A stretch of 64,000 nucleotides of DNA from Halovenus marina (lineage in GTDB: Archaea; Halobacteriota; Halobacteria; Halobacteriales; Haloarculaceae), in the NCBI RefSeq assembly GCF_051414115.1, contig NZ_JBLKNZ010000001.1, positions 2,852,001 through 2,916,000 on the forward strand, read 5' to 3'. The position numbers were made by a program, and so were the translations under genes. Under the pieces are notes generated by a model. It did no database searches. It had not been told where the DNA came from and saw only the letters and a program-made list of their open reading frames with translations. Below are positions 8,175 to 17,438 of this stretch, piece after piece (within the stretch, counting starts at the first letter, position 1; the number at the start of each line of letters is the position of its first letter).

Positions 8175-9506
8175 CTACTCTGCGATCCGGTCTGCGCACT
8201 CGAACCCGGCGACGATACCGCCGTTCAGCGAGCGCTCGGGGTACTGCGCTCGACTGGCCATGCCAGCGTAGTACAGTCCATCCGCGACTGATTCGAGGTC
8301 GTAGGGGATCACCATATCCAGATAGCCCTGCTCGTAGACCGGCGCAGTCCGGGGGTTGCGCGCCGTCTGCACCCAGTTGAGCGCGTCCCGGTCGGTGTCG
8401 GGAAACAGGTCGACGATACCGTCGAGATACCGCCGCTCGACCGCCTCGTCGTCGAGTTGCCACAGGTCTGCGGCCAGATCCTGCACGTACGTCGCGGCGT
8501 ACACCAGATGTTCGCCGCCGTAGCGTTCGGGCGGAATGAAGTTCGTGTGCTCGATGAGCGCGCCGAAGGGCGCGTCGTCAGCGATGTTCAGCCAGTAGGT
8601 GCCGGTGACTGGCTGGTCGAAGCTAAAGAGCGAACAGACCGTCCCCTGAAAGGTTATCTCGCAGGTGTAGCCCGTGAGCGCTTCGAGGACGTTCGGCATC
8701 GTCGCCACGACGACGCCGTCCACGTCGACTGTCTCCTGTGCTGGGCCGTCGGCATCGCCAGCCCTGTTCGTCTCGTAGGAGAGACCGGTGACGCGGCCGT
8801 TGTCTCGATGGATATCGGTCACGCGCGCGCCGGTGTGGATCGACTCGCGGCCGACGGCGTCGACGAGTGCGTCAAGTAGGCGGCCGAAGCCGCCGTCGAG
8901 ATACCCCAGAATCTCGCCCCGGAGGATGTCGCGCTCGCCGCGAAACTGTATTCTGCCCAGGAGCCACGCGGCGCTCACGTCCCGCCAGCGGTCGCCGAAC
9001 TTCGCCTCCAGCAGGGGGCGAAAGAAGTTCTCCAGCACTGATCGGGTGGTGTGGTCGAGCAGAAAGTCCTCGATGGGCACGTCGTCGAAGTCAGTAAAGT
9101 CCTGAAAAGTCTCGCGGGTTGGCACTCCGCGAACGTCGATGCCGAGCACGAGCATCCCGAGTCGAAACTTGTCGTAGAAGCTCAGGTGTGGATACGCGAG
9201 AATTTCCCACGGGGTGTCCATCGGGTGGACGACGCCGTCGACGTAGTAGGCGTTCTCACCGACCCGCCAGTCGACGGCGTCGCCGAGTCCCAGATCGGCG
9301 GCCAACTCGACGATCTCCTCTTCGGACTTCGAGAGGTGGTGGTAGAATCGCTCGATGGGGTCGCCCGCCGTCTCGTAGGTCGCCGCGAGGCCGCCGACCT
9401 GGTCGCTCGCCTCGAAAATTTGCACGTCGTGGCCGTGGCCCTGCAGACGGTGGGCGGCGGCGAGTCCGGCGATTCCGCCCCCGACGATACCGATCATACG
9501 CTCCAT
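8175..9506 (-). CDS. FAD-dependent oxidoreductase (amine oxidase/protoporphyrinogen oxidase-like)
   Basis: A 443-residue flavoprotein. The N-terminus IGIVGGGIAGLAAAHRL carries the GxGxxG Rossmann motif (9-14), followed by the acidic residue in FEASDQVGGL that binds the FAD ribose. The C-terminus YAGMASRAQYPERSLNGGIVAGFECA is the second FAD-contact motif of the amine oxidase/phytoene desaturase superfamily. The middle region with FYHHLSKS and GYLDGGFGRLLDALV resembles the protoporphyrinogen oxidase-like and UDP-galactopyranose mutase-like branches. The substrate cannot be read from sequence. I chose the ATG at 9506; a second ATG at 9497 is equally possible. Repeat A begins about 85 bases upstream. 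Confidence 0.8.
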   Translation of the reverse strand: MERMIGIVGGGIAGLAAAHRLQGHGHDVQIFEASDQVGGLAATYETAGDPIERFYHHLSKSEEEIVELAADLGLGDAVDWRVGENAYYVDGVVHPMDTPWEILAYPHLSFYDKFRLGMLVLGIDVRGVPTRETFQDFTDFDDVPIEDFLLDHTTRSVLENFFRPLLEAKFGDRWRDVSAAWLLGRIQFRGERDILRGEILGYLDGGFGRLLDALVDAVGRESIHTGARVTDIHRDNGRVTGLSYETNRAGDADGPAQETVDVDGVVVATMPNVLEALTGYTCEITFQGTVCSLFSFDQPVTGTYWLNIADDAPFGALIEHTNFIPPERYGGEHLVYAATYVQDLAADLWQLDDEAVERRYLDGIVDLFPDTDRDALNWVQTARNPRTAPVYEQGYLDMVIPYDLESVADGLYYAGMASRAQYPERSLNGGIVAGFECADRIAE

Positions 9507-9590
9507 TTTCCGCTCGGGCGAATAGTCCTTGTGTCTTCGAGGTAGCTGTGCCGATGGAGTTGCTGACTTTGGGATGGATGTAGACACCAA

Positions 9591-9977
9591 GAAAGCCCCA
9601 AGCCTCTGAACTTCTGCTCACGGCTTCGCCGTTCGCACGGCCCGAGGCGCTTTGCGCCTCGCTGCCCGCGACTCGCTGTCTCAGAAAATCGAAGATTTTC
9701 AGGATCGGGCGAACGCAACGCGTTCGCAGACCTCGCGAATCTTCGATTCGCTCAGTGACGAGAGAGCTCCGCTCTCTCGAACCACGCGCGTTCTTTCCAG
9801 TTGCGTGCTTACGTCGTCGAGACTCGCCCCTTTCAGTCCCACCTATTTCGACTGAATAGCCTGTCTACGGGCCGGGACTGAAAGGGGCGGCGCTCTCGGG
9901 GAAGGCGGACGCAGCAAGCACGCGACCAACGGGAGCGCGCACAGCAAGTCCCCCGACCCGAGAGCGCGGGGGCTTTC
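9591..9977. repeat. Hairpin-mosaic repeat element A
   Basis: This gene-free element runs from gaaagcccc (9591) to its inverse ggggctttc (ending 9977). It holds six consecutive perfect palindromes with 3-base loops: acggc-ttc-gccgt, gaggcgc-ttt-gcgcctc, gaaaatc-gaa-gattttc, gcgaacgc-aac-gcgttcgc, gcgaatc-ttc-gattcgc and gagagagc-tcc-gctctctc. It then has a 15-base inverted pair, gcccctttcagtccc (9826-9840) and gggactgaaaggggc (9874-9888). Bases 9601-9790 are identical to the reverse complement of 49379-49568 in repeat B. Open frames across it are by-products of the palindromes and show no protein character. It fills the long gap 9507-10060. Confidence 0.85.
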
Positions 9978-10060
9978 ATGCTGTCTCAATCTCTCATCTG
10001 AACACTACGTATCACCCTCATTAACCCCGAGCGCGGACGCCAGAATGCAAAAAGCGGCTC

Positions 10061-10219
10061 TCAGGCGAACGCGTTGAGCAACAACACGAGGACGCCCAGC
10101 ATGGTACTGAAGGCGATGACGGTCTTGGGGTCGATGCGGATCCCCTTATTCTCCTCCGAATCGAAGTACCGGACGAGACCCGCACTCGACATCAGTCCGC
10201 CGCCGTCGCTTGAACTCAT
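10061..10219 (-). CDS. Preprotein translocase subunit Sec61 beta (SecG-type)
   Basis: A 52-residue protein, the small non-essential subunit of the archaeal SecYE-beta channel. It has the family layout: a Ser/Gly-rich start (MSSSDGGGLMSSAGLVRYFD), a charged middle (SEENKGIRIDPKT) and one C-terminal membrane helix (VIAFSTMLGVLVLLLNAF). The start at 10219 is chosen by this N-terminus; the upstream extension of the frame is not protein-like. It lies between repeat A and an unknown membrane-protein gene. Confidence 0.9.
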   Translation of the reverse strand: MSSSDGGGLMSSAGLVRYFDSEENKGIRIDPKTVIAFSTMLGVLVLLLNAFA

Positions 10220-10286
10220 ACTCCTGTCTCTGTCTGGGACCGTACTAAGCGTTTCGACATCGACACCGGACGCCTTTTCTCCACCG

Positions 10287-10751
10287 TCAGGGAACGATCG
10301 GAATCGTCCCCTCGCCGCGGGCCATGAACGCTCTGTTTCGGTCGGGCCACTGCCAGAGTCGTTGTCTGAACGCCTCGCTGTCCGCGCCCTCGTCAACCTT
10401 CGCCCGAAGCGCGAGCATCGTCGCCCCGCCGTAGCCGAGCACGGGGGCCAGACCAGCCAGCACCGTGACCGAGACGATGGCCTCCGAGACCCGAATGAGT
10501 CGGGATTTCTCCTCGCTCAACCGGCCCCGCCACCACCGCCAGACGGTCAGCCCAAACGGGCCGCCGAGCAGCACCGCTGCGAACAGCGTAACCACGGCTG
10601 TGACCTCCGTCGGAACCGACGCGTACGCGAGCGCGACTGCGACGAACGCCACCTCGAAGAGAACAGAAAGCGCTCCGAACACGATGACGGTTCCACCAAG
10701 TTTCGAGGCGGGACTGACGTCTATCTGTTCACGCGACGTCTGCGGGGACAT
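10287..10751 (-). CDS. Haloarchaeal membrane protein of unknown function
   Basis: A 154-residue protein that I do not recognise. After a short polar N-terminus it has two close hydrophobic helices (about residues 18-70), a basic cytoplasmic segment VWRWWRGRLSEEKSR, a third helix (about 88-112) and a charged tail. A TATA-like ttttattc (about 10773-10781 on the opposite strand) sits about 26 bases upstream of the ATG at 10751, supporting that start and a leaderless message. It is divergent to the thioredoxin gene. Confidence 0.7.
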   Translation of the reverse strand: MSPQTSREQIDVSPASKLGGTVIVFGALSVLFEVAFVAVALAYASVPTEVTAVVTLFAAVLLGGPFGLTVWRWWRGRLSEEKSRLIRVSEAIVSVTVLAGLAPVLGYGGATMLALRAKVDEGADSEAFRQRLWQWPDRNRAFMARGEGTIPIVP

Positions 10752-10845
10752 GTCCGGATCTCTTTCGCTCTCGAATAAAACAGTTGTCACCGCGTCACCG
10801 CTGACGAAACGCTTATCCGAATTACTGGCATACGATCGTAGACGT

Positions 10846-11112
10846 ATGTCCGTGACGCTCAAGGATTTCTACGCCGACTGGTGTGGCCCCTGTAAGACCC
10901 AAGACCCGATCCTCGACGACCTCGAAGCCGAATACGACGGCGTCGAGTTCGAGAAGATCGACGTCGACGAACAGCAGGAGATCGCAAACGAGTACCAGGT
11001 TCGCTCGCTGCCCACGCTCATCGTCGAAAACGAGGACGGCATCGTTGAGCGCTTCGTCGGTGTCACGCAGGCGGGCGACATCGAGGACGCCCTGCAGGAA
11101 GCTGGCGCATAG
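10846..11112 (+). CDS. Thioredoxin
   Basis: A compact 88-residue thioredoxin that catalyses thiol-disulfide exchange in the cytoplasm. The active site WCGPC is at 12-16, directly after the first strand, and the cis-proline loop is RSLPTL (53-58). It is shorter than bacterial thioredoxins (~105) because the first helix and strand are missing, as in many archaeal forms. cgcttatcc at 10810-10818 is a plausible TATA box giving a very short leader. Confidence 0.92.
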   Translation: MSVTLKDFYADWCGPCKTQDPILDDLEAEYDGVEFEKIDVDEQQEIANEYQVRSLPTLIVENEDGIVERFVGVTQAGDIEDALQEAGA

Positions 11113-11159
11113 CGACGCCCGGCAGTCACTTCTCACGCGACTCCCAACTGTGAGAGTGC

Positions 11160-12437
11160 TTAGTCTTCGACGACTTCGATCCCGCGGTTGTTGACGGCGT
11201 CGGGACTCAGCCCGACCTCTTCGAGGAAGTCCCTGTACTCGCGTTCGCACTGCTCGGCGTCTTTCTGTCGGTCCGAGGCCCGGTCACAGAGCGCGACCAG
11301 ATCCTCAGGTACGTCGTTCGTTGCGACGATCCAGTGGTTGATCAGATCCGAGAGCCGCCGGATCGGTGAGGTGAAGTGCCCGTAAATCTCGAAGTTCAGC
11401 GCGTGGTGGCCCCCGAAGGGGTCGTTCATGTACTTCGCGCGGGGCATGACCTTCATCACTGCCCACTGGATCTTGTCGAGTTGTCGCTTCGGGGCTGATT
11501 CGAGCGTGGCGTTGACCGCCTTTCGGGGTTCGTCCCACTTGTCGCCGGGGACGGAGACGCCGTCGAGTTCCTGAATTTCCTGGAGCGCTTCGCCCCACTC
11601 GTCGGGGCTTGGCTGGGGGTGGACGCGATACATCGCCTCGACGCCCCGGTCCCACATCAACTCGTGGGTGACTGCCTTGTTCGCCTTTAGCATGCACTCC
11701 TCGATGATGGTGTGAGCACGGTCACGGCGAGGGTTGAGGACGAGCGAACCGTCTTCCTTGCGCTGCTCGTGCATCCGGTCTGCGAGTTCCCAGACCAGCG
11801 ACAGGTCGTCGTGGAGCGGTTCGCCGTCGGAGTCGAGTCTGTCCTCGGTTTCGGTGTAGGTGAGTCGCTCGTCGCTGTGGATGACTGACTTGTAGATGTC
11901 TATCTCCTCGTAGCCGAGCGTCTCCTTGTCGAGGTGCATCTCGACGGTGTGGGCGAGTCGGTCCTCCCCCTCGACGAGCGAACAGACCGTCTCGGCCAGG
12001 ATTGGCGGGAGCATATGCACGGTGTAGGCCGGGAGATACACTGTGTTCGCGCGAGTCACCGCCTCGGTCCACATCTCGGTGTCCGGAGAGACGTAGTGTG
12101 TTACGTCAGCGATGTGGACCCACAGCACGTACTCGTCGTCGCGTTCCTCGACCGAGAGCGCGTCGTCGAAGTCCTGTGCGTCGATGGGGTCGGTCGTCCA
12201 CGTCGTCAGGTCACGCAGGTCGCGGCGCTCGTCGAGTTCCGCTTGAATCTCCGCCTCGACGTCCTCGGTTCGCGCCTCGGCCTCTTCGAGCACTTCCGGC
12301 GGGAAGCCATCGGGGATCTCGAACTTCTCGAACAGCTCCTCGCGTTTGTTCGCCAGATGGCGAGCCATCTCCTCGTCGATTTCGACCGGCCCCTGCTCTT
12401 CGGCGGTGCCGGCATCGGCCTGCTCTGAGTCGCTCAT
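11160..12437 (-). CDS. RNB-domain exoribonuclease (RNase R/II-like)
   Basis: A 425-residue 3'-5' exoribonuclease homologue consisting almost only of the RNB domain. The catalytic Asp cluster is DPIDAQDFDDAL (83-94), matching the RNase II/R metal-binding motif. Later conserved blocks are VHIADVTHYV, LPPILAETVCSL and the signature GHFTSPIRRLSDL. The cold-shock and S1 RNA-binding domains of bacterial RNase R are missing, which is characteristic of the haloarchaeal form. The ATG is supported by an ACTAATTAG box about 27 bases upstream (12460-12469, opposite strand). It is transcribed divergently from the PUA-domain gene and likely degrades or matures RNA. Confidence 0.9.
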   Translation of the reverse strand: MSDSEQADAGTAEEQGPVEIDEEMARHLANKREELFEKFEIPDGFPPEVLEEAEARTEDVEAEIQAELDERRDLRDLTTWTTDPIDAQDFDDALSVEERDDEYVLWVHIADVTHYVSPDTEMWTEAVTRANTVYLPAYTVHMLPPILAETVCSLVEGEDRLAHTVEMHLDKETLGYEEIDIYKSVIHSDERLTYTETEDRLDSDGEPLHDDLSLVWELADRMHEQRKEDGSLVLNPRRDRAHTIIEECMLKANKAVTHELMWDRGVEAMYRVHPQPSPDEWGEALQEIQELDGVSVPGDKWDEPRKAVNATLESAPKRQLDKIQWAVMKVMPRAKYMNDPFGGHHALNFEIYGHFTSPIRRLSDLINHWIVATNDVPEDLVALCDRASDRQKDAEQCEREYRDFLEEVGLSPDAVNNRGIEVVED

Positions 12438-12526
12438 ACCCCCGATACGAGGAGGCGCTAATTAGTGGTGTCGCTGTCGCGACCCGAGTCGATGCGTTTT
12501 ATCTCTCGGGCCGATGACGGTGGAGT

Positions 12527-13006
12527 ATGGAGGTCAAATCCCGGCATCACCTGCGGTCGGACGCGATCGACGAGATCAGCGAGACACTCGCCACACAACT
12601 CGGTGTCGAGGTCGACGCCGAGTCCTTCGAGAAGGTCGAGTTGACCGGCGGCGACTGGGACGTCGTGCTGGTCGACGGCGAACCGCTCGTCCTATATCTG
12701 GACGGCCAGCCGTTTCTGACCGTCCGCGGCGCAAACGAATATCCACCAGAGAGCAACGTCGTCACCGTCGACGCCGGTGCGATCGAGTTCGTCTCGAACG
12801 GAGCCGACGTGATGCGACCGGGAATCGTCGCGGCCGACGAGTCGATAGATGCTGGTGACCTCGTCGTCATCGTCGAGGAGACTCACGACAAGGCGCTCGC
12901 AGTCGGACGAGCGAAGGTCGACGGCGCGGAGATGACTGGCGACGAGGGGCGCGTCGTCGAGTCACTCCACCACGTCGGTGACGAACTCTACGAACTCACG
13001 GTGTGA
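12527..13006 (+). CDS. PUA-domain RNA-binding protein
   Basis: A 159-residue protein with an N-terminal domain (1-75) and a C-terminal PUA domain (about 75-152). The PUA core is visible in NVVTVDAGAIEFVSNGADVMRPGIV and in the VEETHDKALAVGRAKVDG strands. PUA domains bind structured RNA such as tRNA and rRNA; the partner here is unknown. A TATA-like ttttatc at 12496-12502 is about 27 bases before the ATG, so the mRNA is probably leaderless. Its neighbour, an RNB nuclease, is divergent, and both act on RNA. Confidence 0.83.
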   Translation: MEVKSRHHLRSDAIDEISETLATQLGVEVDAESFEKVELTGGDWDVVLVDGEPLVLYLDGQPFLTVRGANEYPPESNVVTVDAGAIEFVSNGADVMRPGIVAADESIDAGDLVVIVEETHDKALAVGRAKVDGAEMTGDEGRVVESLHHVGDELYELTV

Positions 13007-13016
13007 CTGCCGTCTG

Positions 13017-13181
13017 TCAGTTCGCGATGTTTACCTCTTCCATCCCACTGCGGATATCGTCCGACGACACGTCCATATCGTGTGCTTCGTCGGCGTGTTT
13101 CTGTACGTGGTCGATCACTTCCTGTTCGTCGTCCGCCTGAACCTGAAATCCACAGGCACTACAGCTGTATTGGTTTGCCAT
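13017..13181 (-). CDS. DUF1059 small zinc-binding-like protein
   Basis: A 54-residue protein beginning MANQYSCSACGFQVQ. It matches DUF1059: an N-terminal CxxC knuckle (C7, C10), then a helix with two His residues (VIDHVQKHADEAH) that could complete a metal site, and a final Glu-rich helix. Function is unknown. It converges on the PUA-domain gene with 10 bases between the stop codons. Confidence 0.8.
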   Translation of the reverse strand: MANQYSCSACGFQVQADDEQEVIDHVQKHADEAHDMDVSSDDIRSGMEEVNIAN

Positions 13182-13654
13182 ACCGACTCACCATCGGGCG
13201 TGTGGCTAATTGTTACTCGTCGAATATCGCACGACGGAATTTCTCTCACGAAAATATCGTTCACTTACCGATTTCCCGTCGCGGCTGTGTCGCACGCGAA
13301 CTCACCCACATCCCGGGTAATTTCTGTTATCATGGCCTTTATTATGTTTTACTGAATTTTTTCTGTCAGTTCGTACCGTTTCACGTGGCGCTGGCGAGAT
13401 GGTGTCGATCAACCCGGCCTGACGAAAGGTGCGGGAGCTTCCAGCATAGCAGACAACACCGACCGACGGTCGGGCGACCAGTTGCGTGACCGACTGGAGA
13501 CCGTCGAGTCACGACTCGATGCGCTGGAGGCGGCCAACTCGTAACCTCCCGAGACTGAACCGAACTGCCCTGCTTGTACAGCACCCGCTGGTCACCCGGA
13601 CGACGTTCTGTGTCTGACGTAAAGCCTAAGCGGCCAGCGGTCCCGGTAGGTCGT
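13182..13654. other. Intergenic region, AT-rich left half
   Basis: A 473-base gap. The left part (13190-13370) is AT-rich and probably carries the promoter of the leftward DUF1059 gene. The right part holds a frame ending at 13544 that encodes a coiled-coil-like tail (RDRLETVESRLDALEAANS) but has no usable start codon; it may be a gene remnant. I see no RNA gene or repeat here. Confidence 0.4.
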
Positions 13655-14014
13655 ATGGGACTAATGAGCAAGATATTCGGCACGTCGGGGCCTGCCCGGG
13701 AGACCGGCGACTACGTGGAACTGACTGCCGAGGACCTGGCCGAGGAGGACATCCAGACGGGAACGACACTCCGGATCGCAAACATCAGCGACAAGACTGA
13801 CGTCATCGAGATCAAAGACGCCGTGTACGACGGTGACATCGTCGTCGCTGACATCACGCGTCACAGCACGAAAGACCGAACGATGGAACACATCACGGAC
13901 GAACTCAAGCAGGTCGCCCGCGAAGTCGGCGGCGACATCGTCCAGAAGGACGACGACCAACTCCTCATCACGCCCGCTGGGATCAACATCAGTCGGGAGC
14001 GACTCGGCCACTGA
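13655..14014 (+). CDS. sepF: Cell division protein SepF
   Basis: A 119-residue SepF homologue. In haloarchaea SepF anchors FtsZ at the division site. The N-terminal MGLMSKIFG is the membrane-targeting amphipathic helix, and residues 35-119 form the SepF core, with DVIEIKDAVYDGDIVVADI, then ELKQVAREVGGDIVQKDDDQLLITP. The start at 13655 is fixed by the MGLMSK targeting sequence. No ftsZ lies in the window. Confidence 0.9.
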   Translation: MGLMSKIFGTSGPARETGDYVELTAEDLAEEDIQTGTTLRIANISDKTDVIEIKDAVYDGDIVVADITRHSTKDRTMEHITDELKQVAREVGGDIVQKDDDQLLITPAGINISRERLGH

Positions 14015-14144
14015 CCGCGAACGATCACGACATGGTCGGCCACATGATGTCGGCTGACAGCCACGAGGTTTATCTTCCGAGCGACGGTAGGGGGAGTGTG
14101 TTTCACCGTACGAGGGGCGTCTCCACCCTGACCACGTTGCAAGT

Positions 14145-15962
14145 ATGACCGCTGAACTCCCAGAGGCTGACCTCGAAACCCTGCTCGAACACTCGCAGGA
14201 CATCATCACTGTCGTCGACGAGGACGGCAGACTCCAGTACGGGAGCCAGTCAATAGAGCGGCTACTGGGATACGACCCCAGCATGCTGGTCGGTGTGAAC
14301 GTATTCGAGTATGTGCACGACGACGACCGCGACCGAGTCGTCGAGGCCCTCATCGACCCGACCGCCGGACCGGATGCTATCGAATTTCGGATCCGTCACG
14401 CCAGCGGATCCTGGGTCTGGCTGGAAGCGGTCGCAAGTACGGAACAGGACCGGCGGCTGGGCGGGTACGTCATCAACTCGCGGGATATCACCGGACGAAA
14501 GGAAGCCGAGGCCCAGCAGCGGGCCATCCTCGACCGGATGACCGACGCGTTCTACGCACTCGATTCCGAGTGGCAGTTCACGTATCTCAACGACCGGGCC
14601 GCGGAGTTACTCGACAGCGATCCTGAGGCGCTGGTCGGGGAGTCGCTCTGGGAGGCCTTTCCTGAGGCCAGCGAGACGGTCATCTCCGACAAGTTCCACG
14701 AGGCGATGAACAATCAGGAGTCACTGTCATTCGATATCTGGTACGACCCGCTCGCGACGCACTTTTTCGTGCAGGTGTACCCCTCGGAGTCGGGGCTGAC
14801 TGTCTACTTCCGAGACATCACCGAACACCAGCAACTCCGGGACCAACTGCAGAAAAGCGTCAACAGCCTCAGCGCGCTGTACGAACTCGCCTCCGACATC
14901 GAGATGGCCTTCGAGACGAAACTCGACCGGATCCTCAACCTCGGCGTCGCTCATCTCGACCTTCCATACGGGTTCTTGACACGGATCACAAACGACAGAC
15001 AGCACATCATCAAAAGCGTCGGTGACCACGAGTTACTGCAGGCGGGCGAGTCCTGCCCGCTCTCGGATTCGTACTGCCGCAAGACGATCAGAACCGAGGG
15101 AAGTCTGACCGTCACACACGCCGGGGAGGAAGGCTGGGAAGACGACAGTGCGTACGACGTGTTCGGGCTAGAAAGTTACGTCGGGGCGAAGGTTCGCGTG
15201 GACGGCGAACTGTACGGCACGCTCTGCTTTGCCGACAGCGACCCGCGACCCGAGTTCACTGATTTCGAGCAGACCTTCGTCGAACTGACGAGTCGGTGGC
15301 TGGCTTACGAGATATCCGGCCAGCGATACCAAGCGCAACTCGAAGAGCGAAACGAGCGCCTCGAGGAGTTCACGAGCCTCATTTCGCACGACCTGCGCAA
15401 TCCCTTGAACGTCGCTGAACTGCGCCTCGACGCCGCACGAGGGGAGTTCGACAGCGAGGACCTGGAGGCTGTCGCGGAGGCGCACGAACGCATGGAGGCG
15501 CTCATCGACGACGTACTGACACTCGCCAGACAGGGCGAACCGGTCAGCGAGACCGAATCCATCGACATGACGGCGCTCGTCGAGGACTGCTGGGAGGGCG
15601 TCGAGACGACCGAGGCGACGCTCGAAAACGAGACCAGCGGCAGCATCACCGCCGACAGGAGCCGTCTCCAGCAGATCTTCGAGAACCTCTTTCGGAACAG
15701 CATCGACCACGCTGGCCCGTCGGTCACGATCACCGTCGGCAACCTGCCTGACGGCTTCTACGTCGAGGACGACGGTCCCGGGATCCCCGAGTCAGAGCGC
15801 GAGTCAGTCTTCGAGAAGGGACACACGACAGCCGAGGACGGCACGGGCTTTGGTCTCACAATCGTCAGGCGAGTCGCCAACGCACACGGCTGGGAGGTCG
15901 ACATCGAGGACGGCGCAGACGGCGGCGCGCGATTTGCTATCATCGGCGTCCTTCGGGAGTAA
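14145..15962 (+). CDS. PAS-PAS-GAF sensor histidine kinase
   Basis: A 605-residue soluble histidine kinase. Order: PAS (about 8-118, ending in the typical SRDITGRKEAE), PAS (125-232, ending RDITEHQQ), GAF (240-395), HisKA with the phospho-acceptor His415 in SLISHDLRNPLN, then HATPase. The ATP-binding boxes are the N box LFRNSIDHA, G1 VEDDGPGIP, F box and G2 DGTGFGLTIV. No membrane segment is present, so the signal is intracellular (small molecule, redox or light). No response regulator is adjacent, which is common in haloarchaea. A TATA-like gtttatctt near 14068 suggests a short leader. Confidence 0.93.
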   Translation: MTAELPEADLETLLEHSQDIITVVDEDGRLQYGSQSIERLLGYDPSMLVGVNVFEYVHDDDRDRVVEALIDPTAGPDAIEFRIRHASGSWVWLEAVASTEQDRRLGGYVINSRDITGRKEAEAQQRAILDRMTDAFYALDSEWQFTYLNDRAAELLDSDPEALVGESLWEAFPEASETVISDKFHEAMNNQESLSFDIWYDPLATHFFVQVYPSESGLTVYFRDITEHQQLRDQLQKSVNSLSALYELASDIEMAFETKLDRILNLGVAHLDLPYGFLTRITNDRQHIIKSVGDHELLQAGESCPLSDSYCRKTIRTEGSLTVTHAGEEGWEDDSAYDVFGLESYVGAKVRVDGELYGTLCFADSDPRPEFTDFEQTFVELTSRWLAYEISGQRYQAQLEERNERLEEFTSLISHDLRNPLNVAELRLDAARGEFDSEDLEAVAEAHERMEALIDDVLTLARQGEPVSETESIDMTALVEDCWEGVETTEATLENETSGSITADRSRLQQIFENLFRNSIDHAGPSVTITVGNLPDGFYVEDDGPGIPESERESVFEKGHTTAEDGTGFGLTIVRRVANAHGWEVDIEDGADGGARFAIIGVLRE

Positions 15963-16045
15963 CGCGAGCAGGAACTGCCGCCCGGAAGGAAGTCAGAATC
16001 GCCGGGATGCGTAGCTTGATTGGGTTCTCCACCGAGACGTGGATC

Positions 16046-17386
16046 ATGGGAACGGACGGCGACGAGACGCCCGGCGTGCTCGACCCGTTCCGACAGTTTT
16101 TCTCGCTTCGGCGCGACGTGCTCGTGCTCTCGGTGGCGATGTTCGCGTTCAGCCTCGGGTTTCAGATGACGAGCCGATACATCCCGCAGTATCTGAGCGT
16201 ACTCGGGGCGAGCGCGTTCGTGATCGGCCTCTTTGGAACCCTCCAGAATATCATCAGCGCGGGCTATCCCTATCCCGGCGGCGCGATCTCGGACCGGATC
16301 GGGTCACGGCGGGCGCTGACGCTGTTCGGGCTGGTCTCCAGCCTCGGCTTTCTGGTCTGGTTTCTCGCGCCGGTGCTCGGGACCCTTTCGGTTGGGGCGC
16401 TCGTCGTCGAACCGTGGGTGTGGGTGTTCGTGGGTCTCCTCTTTGCACAGGCCTGGAAGTCCTTCGGTCTCGGTGCGACCTTCGCCATCGTCAAGCAGTC
16501 AGTGCCGCCCGCACAGCTCGCCCGGGGGTTCGCGAGTACGGAGGTGTTTCGACGCACCGCCTTTCTGGTCGGCCCGCTGCTCGCCGCTGGCTTGCTCTTT
16601 CTCACTGTTGATTTCACGGCTGGATTCCAGCTCATCCTCGCCGTTGCCTTCGTCACCGCCGTCGTCGCGACGGCCATGCAACACGTCCTCTATCGCGCGG
16701 AGGACACGACCATCGGCTCATCCTTCGAGGGGCTCGCTGAGATTCGCGCGGACCTGCGGACGATGCCACCGGAACTGCGGCCGCTTTTGGTCGCGGACAC
16801 GCTCGTGCGCTTTGCCAACGGGATGGTGTACGTGTTCTTCGTCCTCGTCGTCACGGAGTTCCGGGCAGTCGGGCTCGAACTCGGCGGCATCGCCCTCTCG
16901 CCGGAGGTGTTTTTCGGCGTGTTGCTCGCAGTCGAGATGAGCGTCGCGCTGGTCTCGATGCCTGCTGCCGCTCGACTCGCCGAGTCGGTCGGTCTCAAGC
17001 CGGTCGTCGCACTCGGCTTCGTCGTCTATGCCGTCTTCCCGGTCGTGCTCATCACCGCGCCCGCGAACGCGGCCGTGTTTGCGCTGCTCTTTGCGTTCTC
17101 CGGACTGCGATTTGCCGGACTCCCGGCCCACAAGGCGCTCATCGTCGGCCCCGCCGAGCGCGACACCGGCGGCCGGGTCGCTGGCTCGTATTATCTGGTC
17201 AGAAATGCGATCGTCATCCCGAGCGCGGCGGTCGGTGGCGCTCTCTACGGTGGCGTCACTCTCCAGCGCGTCGGCATCGACTACCCGGGTAGCCCCGTGG
17301 CGGCCTTTACCATCGCGACAGCAATCGGGCTAGGTGGTGTCGCGTACTTCCTGTTCTTTGGGAGAGAATTCGACGCATACCGCTGA
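16046..17386 (+). CDS. MFS transporter (unknown substrate)
   Basis: A 446-residue major facilitator protein with about 12 membrane helices. The loop between helices 2 and 3 reads GGAISDRIGSRRALTL, the MFS A-like motif. The second half repeats the pattern with a weaker loop (PAAARLAESVGLKPVVAL). The substrate cannot be read from sequence. I prefer the ATG at 16046 (MGTDGDETPG) but an ATG at 16007 in the same frame would add 13 residues. It follows the histidine kinase by about 80 bases on the same strand. Confidence 0.85.
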   Translation: MGTDGDETPGVLDPFRQFFSLRRDVLVLSVAMFAFSLGFQMTSRYIPQYLSVLGASAFVIGLFGTLQNIISAGYPYPGGAISDRIGSRRALTLFGLVSSLGFLVWFLAPVLGTLSVGALVVEPWVWVFVGLLFAQAWKSFGLGATFAIVKQSVPPAQLARGFASTEVFRRTAFLVGPLLAAGLLFLTVDFTAGFQLILAVAFVTAVVATAMQHVLYRAEDTTIGSSFEGLAEIRADLRTMPPELRPLLVADTLVRFANGMVYVFFVLVVTEFRAVGLELGGIALSPEVFFGVLLAVEMSVALVSMPAAARLAESVGLKPVVALGFVVYAVFPVVLITAPANAAVFALLFAFSGLRFAGLPAHKALIVGPAERDTGGRVAGSYYLVRNAIVIPSAAVGGALYGGVTLQRVGIDYPGSPVAAFTIATAIGLGGVAYFLFFGREFDAYR

Positions 17387-17438
17387 GATTCGACGCATAT
17401 CTGTGAGCGTCTCGGGCGACGACAGGGCCGTCTCCGTA

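Noticed and set aside
9652..9855. A small open frame repeated almost identically in repeats A and B, which looks like a conserved protein
   Set aside because: The frame follows from identical palindromic DNA. Every palindrome is open on both strands, there is no promoter or start context, and the peptide has no protein-like composition.
9826..9888. gggactgaaaggggc motifs as CRISPR repeats
   Set aside because: Only two inverted copies in A and one in B and C each; no regular spacing, no spacers and no cas genes nearby.
13356..13544. Frame ending in a coiled-coil-like peptide (RDRLETVESRLDALEAANS)
   Set aside because: It has no usable start codon and follows an AT-rich region. It may be a remnant, but I cannot support a gene.
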